Source of the DNA: UBA11891 sp049890035
Lineage (GTDB): Bacteria > Bacteroidota > Bacteroidia > Flavobacteriales > Flavobacteriaceae
Assembly (NCBI GenBank): GCA_049890035.1
Contig: JBMHCG010000050.1
Coordinates: 43,761-107,760 of the forward strand
Direction: 5' to 3'
Length of the DNA stretch: 64,000 bases
The translations under genes were made by a program, and so were the position numbers. Below, one piece after another: positions 18,684 to 27,276 of the stretch (positions are counted from its first letter, which is position 1; every line of letters begins with the position of its first letter). The notes below the pieces were generated by a model. That model made no database searches. It had not been told where the DNA came from and saw nothing but the letters and a program-made list of their open reading frames with translations.

Positions 18684-19649
18684 ATGGATCAAAAGCAAGA
18701 CATACAACAAATTACCGTACAGGCACCCAGAGACCTGGGGGCCATCCGTTTGTCGTATCAAGTTTTTGGTCAAGACCTACATACACATCCTATAGTAATG
18801 GTCAATCATGCACTAACTGGTGATGCCAATGTCAGTGGAGACAGCGGTTGGTGGAATCGGTTGGTAGGGCCCGGAAAAGCCATTGACACCAACCGCTTTG
18901 CTGTCGTGGCTTTTAACATTCCAGGCAACGGTGTTTTGGGATCCGATTTGCACCAATACGAATCGTTCCATACAGGAGACATTGCCTTTTTGTTTGCACA
19001 GGGGTTGGACGTACTTGGAATCAACGATTTGTACGCACTGATTGGTGGCTCAATTGGGGGGTGTATCGGTTGGGAATTTATGGCGCAATTTGGAAATAAG
19101 GTGGAACACTTTGTGCCCATCGCCACCGATTGGAAATCTACCGATTGGCTGATTGCCAATTGCTATCTTCAAGAGCTGATTCTTAATCATTCCAAAGATC
19201 CAGTTTACGACGCCAGGGTACATGCCATGTTGTGCTATAGAACGCCAATCTCCTTTTCGCATCGTTTTGACCGGACGATCAATGAGGATGAAGGCTTGTA
19301 TAATGTTGAAACCTGGCTCAGGCACCATGGAAATAAATTGAAAAATCGCTTTAGTTTACAGTCTTACTTGACCGTAAATCATTTACTGCGATCGGTAAAC
19401 AGCGAGCGGGCGGGTCGCCCTTTGACTGAAATTTTTGCACAATCACAAACTGCTTTTCATTTGGTCAGCGTGGACACAGATTTGTTTTTTACACCCGAAC
19501 CCATTCGTGCCACCTATCAGCTTTTGAAAGAAAATAATAACGATGTGTACCATCACGAGATTCAGTCCCTCTACGGACATGATGCTTTTTTGATCGAATA
19601 TGATCAAATGGAAAAAATTTTGTCTCCCATTTTTAACAAAACCAATTAG
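18684..19649 (+). CDS. metX: Homoserine O-acetyltransferase-like alpha/beta hydrolase
   Basis: This is a 321-residue alpha/beta-hydrolase enzyme that acylates homoserine using acyl-CoA, the first committed step of methionine synthesis. NHALTGDANVSG is the oxyanion block. The nucleophile Ser123 is in IGGSIGG (GGSMGG in most homologues), the Asp is in VDTDLFFTP, and the His is in YGHDAFLIEY. It is slightly shorter than typical MetX. It lies 19 bp after metK and is followed by a sulfhydrylase gene, so O-acetylhomoserine direct sulfhydrylation is the likely route. Acetyl versus succinyl preference is inferred from family membership. Confidence 0.87.
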   Translation: MDQKQDIQQITVQAPRDLGAIRLSYQVFGQDLHTHPIVMVNHALTGDANVSGDSGWWNRLVGPGKAIDTNRFAVVAFNIPGNGVLGSDLHQYESFHTGDIAFLFAQGLDVLGINDLYALIGGSIGGCIGWEFMAQFGNKVEHFVPIATDWKSTDWLIANCYLQELILNHSKDPVYDARVHAMLCYRTPISFSHRFDRTINEDEGLYNVETWLRHHGNKLKNRFSLQSYLTVNHLLRSVNSERAGRPLTEIFAQSQTAFHLVSVDTDLFFTPEPIRATYQLLKENNNDVYHHEIQSLYGHDAFLIEYDQMEKILSPIFNKTN

Positions 19650-19651
19650 TA

Positions 19652-20077
19652 ATGAAAGTAGCTTTAGAACGACTCAATGACGATTATTTATTTGAAGTAG
19701 TCAATCCCAACGGACATCGGGTATTGCTGGACAACAAATCCAAAACGGAAGGAAGTGTCAAAGGCATCAGCCCCATGGAATTGTTGTTGATGGGGCTTGC
19801 AGGTTGTAGCAGTATAGATGTAGTAGCCATTCTGAACAAACAAAAAATCAATCCAACGTCTTTAAAGATGGAAGTCAGTGGTGCCCGACCCGAGGGGGCG
19901 GTTCCTGCCTTGTTCAACGCCATTACGGTCAAGGTGCTTTTAGAAGGTGACTTTGCTCCAGAAAAAGCATTGCGAGCGGTCGCCTTGTCCTTTGATAAAT
20001 ACTGTTCGGTGTCTAAAACTTTGGAGCATACAGCAAAGATTGATTATGAAGTCTATTTAAACAGCGAAAAAATATGA
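19652..20077 (+). CDS. OsmC family protein
   Basis: This is a 141-residue OsmC/Ohr-fold protein. GISPMELLLMGLAGCSSIDV carries one conserved Cys, and the second is in DKYCSVSKTLEHTA. Two such cysteines support thiol-based hydroperoxide reduction in the family. Its position inside the met operon (2 bp after metX, 4-bp overlap with the sulfhydrylase) is notable. A role protecting thiol intermediates or the oxidation-prone methionine synthase is speculation based on context only. Confidence 0.88.
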   Translation: MKVALERLNDDYLFEVVNPNGHRVLLDNKSKTEGSVKGISPMELLLMGLAGCSSIDVVAILNKQKINPTSLKMEVSGARPEGAVPALFNAITVKVLLEGDFAPEKALRAVALSFDKYCSVSKTLEHTAKIDYEVYLNSEKI

Positions 20078-21243
20078 GCCAACAATTTGAAACGGTAGCG
20101 ATTCGCGCTCAGTTAGAGCGGTCTCAGTTTATGGAGCATTCCACCCCGTTGTACATGACTTCAAGTTTTGTTTTTGAAGATGATGAAGACATGCGCGCCT
20201 CCTTTGCGGAAGAAAAGCAACGGAATATTTACAGCCGATTTACCAATCCGAATACAGAAGAGTTGGTCAACAAGGTTTGTGCCTTAGAGGGTGCGGACAG
20301 TGGCGTTGCTTTTGCCACGGGAATGGGAGCCGTTTTTTCCACTTTTGCTGCACTCTTACAAAGTGGCGATCATATTGTGTCGGCGCGGGCAGTGTTTGGT
20401 TCCACCCATGCGATGTTTACCAAGTTCTTGCCCAAATGGCAAATCGAAACCACTTATTTTGATGTAGAACAACCTGAAACGATTGAAGCCTGTATTCGTC
20501 CAGAAACCAAAATGATTTATGCAGAAACACCGACCAACCCAGGGGTTAGTTTGTTGGATTTGGAGGGCTTATCGGCGATTGCCAAAAAGCATAATCTTAT
20601 TCTGGTGATTGATAATTGCTTTGCGACTCCTTATCTGCAGCAACCACTTCAATTTGGTGCCGACCTGGTCATTCATTCTGCCACCAAGCTCATGGACGGG
20701 CAGGGGCGTATTTTAGGCGGCTTGACTGTAGGCAACAAAGACCTTGTTCGGGAAATATATCTTTTTGCCCGCAATACTGGGCCCGCGATGTCGCCTTTCA
20801 ATGCCTGGGTGCTTTCCAAAAGCCTGGAGACCCTGGCCGTTCGGGTCGACCGCCATTGTGACAATGCCTTAGCCTTGGCCCAATTTTTAGAGGCCCATCC
20901 ACAGGTGACCTGGACCAAGTATCCCTTTTTACCGTCACACCCCCAGTTTGCGATTGCTCAGAAACAAATGAAAAAAGGCGGAAACATCATTTCTTTTGAA
21001 ATCAAAGGCGGGATTGAAGCCGGTAGAAAGTTCCTCAATGCCATCCAGTTGTGTTCCCTATCGGCCAATCTGGGCGATTCCCGTACGATAGTGACCCATC
21101 CGGCATCTACAACACACAGCAAACTGTCCGAAGCAGACCGTTTGGCTGTTGGCATAACAGATGGGATGATCCGTTTGTCGGTAGGCTTGGAGCACATAGC
21201 CGATATTCAAAACGATGTACAACAAGCATTAGCTATTTTATGA
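20074..21243 (+). CDS. metZ: O-acyl-homoserine sulfhydrylase (MetZ-like, Cys/Met metabolism PLP enzyme)
   Basis: This is a 389-residue gamma-family PLP enzyme. YSRFTNPNTEELVNKVCALEGAD and ATGMGAVFSTFAAL are the N-terminal substrate and phosphate blocks. AETPTNPGVSLLDL and VIDNCFATP contain the PLP Asp, and Lys205 in HSATKLMDGQGR is the Schiff-base lysine. Family members make homocysteine from acyl-homoserine plus sulfide, or cystathionine with cysteine. The MetZ-type assignment rests on sequence pattern and on its operon partners. The stop overlaps the following metH ATG (ATGA). Confidence 0.87.
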   Translation: MSQQFETVAIRAQLERSQFMEHSTPLYMTSSFVFEDDEDMRASFAEEKQRNIYSRFTNPNTEELVNKVCALEGADSGVAFATGMGAVFSTFAALLQSGDHIVSARAVFGSTHAMFTKFLPKWQIETTYFDVEQPETIEACIRPETKMIYAETPTNPGVSLLDLEGLSAIAKKHNLILVIDNCFATPYLQQPLQFGADLVIHSATKLMDGQGRILGGLTVGNKDLVREIYLFARNTGPAMSPFNAWVLSKSLETLAVRVDRHCDNALALAQFLEAHPQVTWTKYPFLPSHPQFAIAQKQMKKGGNIISFEIKGGIEAGRKFLNAIQLCSLSANLGDSRTIVTHPASTTHSKLSEADRLAVGITDGMIRLSVGLEHIADIQNDVQQALAIL

Positions 21244-22250
21244 ATCAAATAGAGTCTCATTTAAAAGAACGCATCTTGGTTTTGGATGGTGCTATGGGTA
21301 CCATGATCCAAGCCTATGATTTTGATGAAGCAGATTTTCGAGCCGAGCGATTTAAAGACCATCCTGTCCCTTTGCAGGGCAATAATGATTTGTTGACTCT
21401 GACGCAACCGGAAGCGATCAAAAGTATCCATGCCAAGTATTTTGAAGCCGGAGCCGATATCGTTGAGACCAACACGTTTTCTTCCACAAGTATCGGAATG
21501 GCCGATTATGAAATGGAGGACTGGGTGTATGAATTGAACTATGAAGCAGCCAAAATTGCCAAAGAAGTCGCTGCGTCATTTACTGCGAAAGACCCACACA
21601 AACCGCGCTTTGTTGCCGGTTCCATTGGACCGACCAACCGAACGGCCTCCATGTCTCCCGATGTAAATGATCCGGGGTATCGTGCTGTTACTTTCCAAGA
21701 ATTGGTTACGGCCTATAAAGAGCAGGTTGAAGGACTGGTCGCTGGTGGGGCCGATATATTATTGGTGGAAACCGTATTTGACACCCTCAATGCGAAGGCG
21801 GCGCTTTTTGCCATTCACGAGTTAAAGCAGCAAAACCAATGGGCAATTCCCATTATGGTTAGTGGTACGATCACCGATGCCAGTGGACGCACTTTATCTG
21901 GGCAAACGGTCGAAGCCTTTGCCGTTTCTGTTTCCCACATACCCCTGATGAGCATTGGTTTCAATTGTGCCTTGGGGGCCGACCAATTGTATCCCTACCT
22001 CAAACGCCTTTCAGATTTGACCGGCTTTGCCACTTCTGCCCATCCCAATGCTGGCTTGCCCAATGCATTTGGGGCCTATGACCAAACAGCTGAAGAAATG
22101 CGCGATTTGGTGAAAAAATATTTAGACGATTCTTTGGTGAATATCGTAGGGGGGTGTTGTGGTACAACGCCCGATCACATCCGATTGATTGCCGATGCCG
22201 CAAAAGAATGTAAACCCAGACCTTTTGATCAAGAAATCCATGCGCAATAA
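21240..22250 (+). CDS. metH: Methionine synthase, homocysteine-binding module (separate gene)
   Basis: This 336-residue protein corresponds to the N-terminal homocysteine S-methyltransferase domain of cobalamin-dependent MetH. LVLDGAMGTMIQ is the barrel start. The Zn-binding cysteines are in GFNCALGAD and GGCCGTTPDH, as required to activate homocysteine thiolate. The start ATG at 21240 overlaps the metZ stop; in-frame sequence upstream of it is only open frame inside metZ. Both parts are intact and overlap by 11 bp, and this split is usual in Flavobacteriia, so I treat it as a normal two-subunit arrangement. Confidence 0.92.
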   Translation: MNQIESHLKERILVLDGAMGTMIQAYDFDEADFRAERFKDHPVPLQGNNDLLTLTQPEAIKSIHAKYFEAGADIVETNTFSSTSIGMADYEMEDWVYELNYEAAKIAKEVAASFTAKDPHKPRFVAGSIGPTNRTASMSPDVNDPGYRAVTFQELVTAYKEQVEGLVAGGADILLVETVFDTLNAKAALFAIHELKQQNQWAIPIMVSGTITDASGRTLSGQTVEAFAVSVSHIPLMSIGFNCALGADQLYPYLKRLSDLTGFATSAHPNAGLPNAFGAYDQTAEEMRDLVKKYLDDSLVNIVGGCCGTTPDHIRLIADAAKECKPRPFDQEIHAQ

Positions 22251-24924
22251 AGTTCCCACACTGCAACTTTCTGGCCTCGAATTGCTTGAAATAACGCCAG
22301 AAACCAATTTCGTCAATATCGGCGAACGAACCAATGTCACCGGTTCCCGTAAATTTTTACGACTCATCGAAGCCGGTGATTTTGAAACGGCGGTCGAAGT
22401 GGCGCGCGAGCAAGTCGAAGGCGGGGCCCAAATCATTGACATCAATATGGATGAGGGCTTGATTGATGGTGTGCAGGCGATGACGACTTTTCTGAATCTG
22501 ATCGCTGCCGAACCCGATATCGCACGCGTACCTGTTATGATTGACAGTTCCAAATGGGAAATCATCGAAGCCGGTTTACAGGTGGCCCAGGGTAAGAGTG
22601 TGGTCAATTCCATCAGCCTAAAAGAAGGGGAGGATGCTTTTGTGCAATTGGCTCATAAAATCAAACAATACGGTGCGGCTGTTGTCGTGATGGCTTTTGA
22701 CGAAAAGGGCCAAGCCGACACCCTGGAGCGGCGCATTGAAATTTGTAAACGCTCCTATGATGTTTTGGTCCATCAGGTTGGCTTTCCCCCTCAGGATATC
22801 ATATTCGATCCCAATATTTTCCCCGTGGCCACAGGGATGGAAGAACACCGACGCAATGCTCTGGATTTTTTCCTAGCCACCCAGTGGATTCGCGAGAACC
22901 TGCCCTTTGCCCATGTAAGTGGTGGAGTCAGTAATGTATCTTTCTCTTTCCGTGGCAACAATACCGTCCGGGAAGCCATGCATGCTGCCTTTCTGTATCA
23001 CGGCATTCAACACGGGATGAATATGGGGATCGTCAATCCCTCCTTGCTTGAAGTGTATGACGAAATTCCCAAAGATCTTTTGACTTATGTGGAGGACGTT
23101 TTACTAGACCGACGAGATGATGCCACCGAACGCTTATTGGATTTTGCAGAAAATGTAAAGGAAACCGCCAAAGGGGACTCCCAAAAAAAAGACGCCTGGC
23201 GCGAAAAGCCGCTACAGGAACGTATAACGCACTCCCTGATCAAGGGAATAGATGCCCATATCGAAACCGATGTTGAGGAAGCGCGCCAACAGGTAGACCG
23301 GCCCTTGCAGGTGATCGAAGGGCATTTGATGACAGGGATGAATATTGTGGGCGACCTCTTTGGCGAAGGCAAAATGTTTTTGCCTCAAGTTGTCAAATCC
23401 GCGCGGGTGATGAAAAAGGCCGTTGCCTATCTGCAGCCTTTTATCGAGGAGGAAAAAGATACCGACAGCCAGAGCGCTGGAAAAGTACTCATGGCGACAG
23501 TCAAAGGCGATGTGCACGATATTGGCAAAAATATAGTCAGTGTGGTTTTGGCCTGCAACAATTTTGAAATCATTGATTTGGGGGTGATGGTTCCGCCAGA
23601 AAAAATTCTTGAAGCCGCTGTTGCGCATCAAGTCGATGTCATTGGATTGTCTGGATTGATAACCCCTTCCTTGGATGAAATGGTTTTTGTGGCGCAAGAA
23701 ATGGAACGACAAAATATACAAATTCCCTTGTTAATCGGAGGTGCCACAACGTCTAAGGCCCACACAGCTGTTAAGATTGCCCCCGTTTCCGAGAGCCCAG
23801 TCATTCACGTCAACGACGCCTCTCGTGCCGTAAGCGTAGTGAGTCATTTGTTGCGTGCCGATCAAAGCGAAAGCTATGTTTCGAGGATTCGAACAGAGTA
23901 CGATCAATTTCGGGAAAAATTCCTACAGCGCAGTACGCGCAAAAAATACCTCAGTCTGGAAGCAGCACGCTCCAACGCCTTGCAGTTGGATTGGGAAGCT
24001 TATCAGCCCGTACGCCCCAAAAATCTGGGGAAACACAGTTTGTTGGCATTTCCTTTGGAGCGGTTGGTGCCCTATATCGATTGGACGCCTTTTTTTCGTT
24101 CCTGGGATTTGCACGGCAAGTACCCCGACATCCTTTCCGATGCAGTAGTGGGCCCTCAGTCCACAGAATTGTTCGCTGATGCCCAAAGCATGCTAAAGAA
24201 AATAATCGAGGAAAAATGGTTGGAGGCACGGGCCCGGTGGGGGCTTTTTCCGGCCAACAGCCAGGGCGATGACATCCTGATATTTGATCCTGAGCAAGCA
24301 GACCGCCAGGTAGCCAGCTGGATTAGCCTGCGGCAGCAGCTTCAAAAAAAAGCAGGTCAGCCCAATCTGGCACTGGCCGACTTTGTCGCACCCGAACAAG
24401 CCGGGTACAAGGATTATTGCGGGGCTTTTTGTGTGACTACCGGCTTTGGAACGGCAGAAAAAGCAGCGGCCTTTGAAGCCGAGAATGATGACTACAGTGC
24501 TATTATGGTCAAAGCGCTGGCCGATCGACTGGCAGAAGCTTTTGCGGAATATCTGCACGAGGCGGTTCGGCAAAACTTTTGGGGCTATGCCCAGGAAGAA
24601 TCCCTTACTAACGAAGCGCTAATCCAGGAAAAATACAAAGGCATTCGTCCAGCACCCGGTTACCCTGCTTGTCCGGATCATTTGGAAAAAGAAACCCTTT
24701 GGGAATTGTTGCAAGTGGAAGAGACCATTGGCGTCCGCCTCACCGAAAGTCTGGCCATGTGGCCCGCTGCCTCGGTATCGGGTTATTACTTTGCCCATCC
24801 CCAAGCCCAATATTTTGGTTTGGGTAAAATTGCGCAAGACCAACTGGAAGATTACAGTCAACGCCGAAACATATCCCTGGATAAAGCTAGAAAATGGCTC
24901 AGCCCCAACTTGGCCGCTGATTGA
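22240..24924 (+). CDS. metH: Methionine synthase, folate/B12/activation modules
   Basis: This 894-residue protein supplies the remaining MetH domains in order. The pterin-binding methyl-THF barrel starts at NFVNIGERTNVTGS, with DVNMDEGLIDG-like and DSSKWE blocks. The cap helices are followed by the B12-binding Rossmann domain with GDVHDIGKN (the DxHxxG cobalamin His ligand). The C-terminal SAM-binding activation domain has RPAPGYPACPDH. It accepts methyl from 5-methyl-THF and passes it via cobalamin to homocysteine bound by the upstream gene product. The ATG at 22240 (MRNKVPTLQ) is preferred to that at 22189. Confidence 0.94.
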   Translation: MRNKVPTLQLSGLELLEITPETNFVNIGERTNVTGSRKFLRLIEAGDFETAVEVAREQVEGGAQIIDINMDEGLIDGVQAMTTFLNLIAAEPDIARVPVMIDSSKWEIIEAGLQVAQGKSVVNSISLKEGEDAFVQLAHKIKQYGAAVVVMAFDEKGQADTLERRIEICKRSYDVLVHQVGFPPQDIIFDPNIFPVATGMEEHRRNALDFFLATQWIRENLPFAHVSGGVSNVSFSFRGNNTVREAMHAAFLYHGIQHGMNMGIVNPSLLEVYDEIPKDLLTYVEDVLLDRRDDATERLLDFAENVKETAKGDSQKKDAWREKPLQERITHSLIKGIDAHIETDVEEARQQVDRPLQVIEGHLMTGMNIVGDLFGEGKMFLPQVVKSARVMKKAVAYLQPFIEEEKDTDSQSAGKVLMATVKGDVHDIGKNIVSVVLACNNFEIIDLGVMVPPEKILEAAVAHQVDVIGLSGLITPSLDEMVFVAQEMERQNIQIPLLIGGATTSKAHTAVKIAPVSESPVIHVNDASRAVSVVSHLLRADQSESYVSRIRTEYDQFREKFLQRSTRKKYLSLEAARSNALQLDWEAYQPVRPKNLGKHSLLAFPLERLVPYIDWTPFFRSWDLHGKYPDILSDAVVGPQSTELFADAQSMLKKIIEEKWLEARARWGLFPANSQGDDILIFDPEQADRQVASWISLRQQLQKKAGQPNLALADFVAPEQAGYKDYCGAFCVTTGFGTAEKAAAFEAENDDYSAIMVKALADRLAEAFAEYLHEAVRQNFWGYAQEESLTNEALIQEKYKGIRPAPGYPACPDHLEKETLWELLQVEETIGVRLTESLAMWPAASVSGYYFAHPQAQYFGLGKIAQDQLEDYSQRRNISLDKARKWLSPNLAAD

Positions 24925-24963
24925 TTCAAGCCACTGAACTGGATAATTTATGAAACGAACAAG

Positions 24964-25920
24964 ATGAAAATAGTAGACCATATAGCCCGCTCTGAAGGAA
25001 AAACACAATTTACCTTCGAAATTTTACCGCCTGTCAAAGGCCAGCATATCGATTCCATCTTTGAGGGAATCGATCCCTTGATGGAATTCAACCCGCCCTT
25101 TATTGACGTCACCTACCACCGCGAGGAATACGAGCTCAAACAGTTGGACAATGGCTTGTTGGAAAAGCGTTTGACCCGAAGACGACCAGGAACGGTAGGG
25201 ATCTGTGCCGCCATCATGAACAAGTATAAAGTCGATGCGGTGCCCCATGTGCTGTGCGGCGGCTTTACCGAGGAAGAAACAGAAAATTTACTGATTGACC
25301 TGGACTTTTTGGGGATAGACAATGTGGTCGCTTTGCGTGGCGATGCGGTCAAAAACGAAACCTATTTTACGCCGACACCCGGGGGTCATGCGTATGCCAG
25401 CCAATTGGTCAAACAAATTGACAACCTCAACAAAGGGGTCTATCTGGACGCGGACGTTGCCGTGGCATCGCCGACAAACTTTTGTATTGGTGTTTCGGGT
25501 TATCCCGAAAAACATATGGAAGCACCGAGTTTGGACACCGATATTCAGTATCTCAAAGAAAAAGTCGAAGCCGGTGCCGATTACATCGTCACCCAAATGT
25601 TTTTCGACAACAGCAAATTCTTTGCCTTTCAAGAAAAATGCCTGGCAGCCGGCATCACGGTACCCATCATTCCAGGTCTCAAACCCATTGCGACCCGCCG
25701 TCAATTGAATCTGTTACCGCATCGGTTTCATGTGGACTTGCCAGAAGATCTGATTCAAGCGGTCATGGCCTGCAAGGACAACAAAGCCATCAAACAGGTA
25801 GGCATCGAATGGTGCATTGCACAGAGCAAGGAACTCAAAGCGGCAGGCGTACCTTTTTTACACTACTATTCCATGGGTAAATCAGAAAACATCAAAGCCA
25901 TTGCCGAAGCTGTTTTCTAG
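24964..25920 (+). CDS. metF: 5,10-methylenetetrahydrofolate reductase
   Basis: This 318-residue flavoenzyme reduces methylene-THF to the methyl-THF used by MetH. The FEILPP block with the catalytic Glu is at the N-terminus, then DVTYH, the NVVALRGD FAD/folate loop, and YIVTQMFFDN and PGLKPI. The length is normal for MetF. It is the last gene of the met operon, 39 bp after metH, and its stop overlaps the gldA stop on the other strand. Confidence 0.95.
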   Translation: MKIVDHIARSEGKTQFTFEILPPVKGQHIDSIFEGIDPLMEFNPPFIDVTYHREEYELKQLDNGLLEKRLTRRRPGTVGICAAIMNKYKVDAVPHVLCGGFTEEETENLLIDLDFLGIDNVVALRGDAVKNETYFTPTPGGHAYASQLVKQIDNLNKGVYLDADVAVASPTNFCIGVSGYPEKHMEAPSLDTDIQYLKEKVEAGADYIVTQMFFDNSKFFAFQEKCLAAGITVPIIPGLKPIATRRQLNLLPHRFHVDLPEDLIQAVMACKDNKAIKQVGIEWCIAQSKELKAAGVPFLHYYSMGKSENIKAIAEAVF

Positions 25921-26813
25921 CGGGCTGTCAGTTCGTTGAACAACTGTTCCAGGGTTTTACTTTTGTGTTGCAGTGATAGGATTTTTAGCCCGTTGTCATG
26001 GGCAAAATCAAAGACCAGCGGTCGACGGTCATCAGGGGTGTCAAACGCAATCTCATATTGGAAGTCAAAAATATTTTTGACATGTACGGCATTTTTGATG
26101 CGTTCCAGGGCGGTCAGTTCCACCCGATAGTCAAAAGTGACTTCAACAATTTGTTTTTCTTTCGCCCGTATGCTTTTTAAATCGGTGTCTAAAACGATTT
26201 CTCCTTGATGGAGAATGATCACCCGATCACAAAGGGCTTCTACTTCAGACAGGATATGCGTTGAGAGGAAGATGGTTTTTTCTTTGCCCAGCTCAAGAAT
26301 CAGCTGACGGATATCGTGGAGTTGGTTGGGGTCCAGTCCGGTGGTGGGTTCGTCCAAAATCAGTAATTCAGGATCATGAAGCAGGGCAGCCGCCAGTCCC
26401 ACCCGTTGTTTATAGCCTTTAGAAAGGGTTTGGATCTTTTGTGTCAGATGGTTTTCCAGCCCCACTTTCTCGGCAATGCTTTGTAGGGGGGTGGCTGGCC
26501 CACCATAGAGACCGGCGACAAAATGCAGGTATTCACGTACATACATATCTCCGTAAAGTGGATTGTTTTCGGGCAGGTATCCCAGCTTCTTTTGTACGGC
26601 TTGGGGATTTTCTTTGAGGTTAACCGAGTCAAAGTGGACATGGCCGTCCCAGCGAGTCAAATAGCCTGTTAAGATTTTCATTAGCGTGGTTTTTCCAGCC
26701 CCATTGGGTCCCAAAAAACCTACGATTTCTCCTTTATTTAAACGAAGCGTTAGGTCTTTTAAAACCGCCAAAGATCCATAGCTTTTGGAAACATTTTCTA
26801 CGATGAGCCCCAT
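25917..26813 (-). CDS. gldA: Gliding motility-associated ABC transporter ATP-binding protein
   Basis: This is a 298-residue ABC ATPase with GPNGAGKTTL (Walker A), QTLSKGYKQRVGLAAAL (signature), LLILDEPTTGLDPNQ (Walker B) and STHILSEVEAL (H loop). The long C-terminal extension after residue 220 is typical of the GldA/Nod-I-like group. With GldF and GldG it forms the transporter needed for gliding and linked to type IX secretion. Permease genes are not adjacent here. The start at 26813 (MGLIVENVSKSYG) removes 51 unsupported upstream residues. Confidence 0.88.
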   Translation of the reverse strand: MGLIVENVSKSYGSLAVLKDLTLRLNKGEIVGFLGPNGAGKTTLMKILTGYLTRWDGHVHFDSVNLKENPQAVQKKLGYLPENNPLYGDMYVREYLHFVAGLYGGPATPLQSIAEKVGLENHLTQKIQTLSKGYKQRVGLAAALLHDPELLILDEPTTGLDPNQLHDIRQLILELGKEKTIFLSTHILSEVEALCDRVIILHQGEIVLDTDLKSIRAKEKQIVEVTFDYRVELTALERIKNAVHVKNIFDFQYEIAFDTPDDRRPLVFDFAHDNGLKILSLQHKSKTLEQLFNELTAR

Positions 26814-26845
26814 GAATACATGTTGTATATCTTGATTACTGTATT

Positions 26846-26881
26846 CAAATGTACGGTTTCGAGCGAAATAAAATAAACAAA
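26846..26881 (-). promoter_or_regulatory. Candidate gldA promoter
   Basis: On the minus strand TACATTTG (26853-26846) matches the -7 TAnnTTTG box, and a TTTG lies at 26881-26878. The spacer is 24 bp, slightly longer than usual, so this is a weak to moderate call. The position suits the gldA start at 26813. Confidence 0.35.
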
Positions 26882-26978
26882 GGGACACGGATCCACCCCC
26901 ACAATCAACAGCAAGATGTAAAGTCCATGGGGGTTGGCAATTTTTTATTACATTGGAGGTATCCAAATCGTACCAATA

Positions 26979-27221
26979 ATGAAAACCGCTCTATTTTGGT
27001 TTCCATTCGTATTTTTTTTATCTGTCTATGTCAGTGGGCAAACCCCCGCCGTAGGCCATACGGCCGGCGAACTGGCGGTGAGTGCCACGGGGGCGGCGAC
27101 CTATAGTGTGCCCCTGACCCTGCCACCGGGCATTGGGGAAGTGGTGCCCTGCAATCTCTACGGTCATTTTAAAAAAAAGAGTGCCAAAAATGGGAAGTAT
27201 ATGAAAGCAAATAAGTTATGA
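26979..27221 (+). pseudogene. N-terminal fragment of an RHS/SpvB-type exported protein
   Basis: From the ATG at 26979 the frame encodes a signal peptide (ending VSGQ, about residue 19) and then GHTAGELAVSATGAATYSVPL and PPGIGEVVP. This is the conserved start of large RHS-repeat or SpvB-like secreted proteins of Bacteroidetes. After GEVVP (about 27148) the sequence changes to an unrelated low-complexity tail and stops at 27221. Intact family members usually run for well over a thousand residues, so more than 90 percent is missing. The neighbouring transposase suggests loss by insertion or deletion. Confidence 0.65.
27180..27195 (+). repeat. 16-bp motif shared with 62223-62238, copy 1
   Basis: AGTGCCAAAAATGGGA occurs here at the breakpoint tail of the RHS fragment and again, in the same orientation, at 62223. 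Similarity continues imperfectly for about 25 further bases on the right (AT-rich, ending near a TTAT block). It may mark an end of a mobile element or a common insertion target. Confidence 0.4.
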
Positions 27222-27276
27222 TAAGATGATTTTTTTAAATCAATACGATAAAAGAAAGAACTAAAACAGTTTTTTT

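Noticed and set aside
22122..22613. Long minus-strand open frames inside metH and other core genes
   Set aside because: They mirror codon structure of well-supported genes on the opposite strand and have no protein-family features.
21240..24924. MetH in two genes read as a frameshifted single gene
   Set aside because: Both parts have complete domains, a clean ATG and stop with an 11-bp overlap, and the split form is usual in Flavobacteriia.
26814..26966. 51-residue extension of GldA
   Set aside because: It lies upstream of the ABC domain start and contains the likely promoter.
26849..27106. Alternative plus frame over the RHS fragment
   Set aside because: The frame starting at 26979 has the signal peptide and RHS-type block; this one does not.
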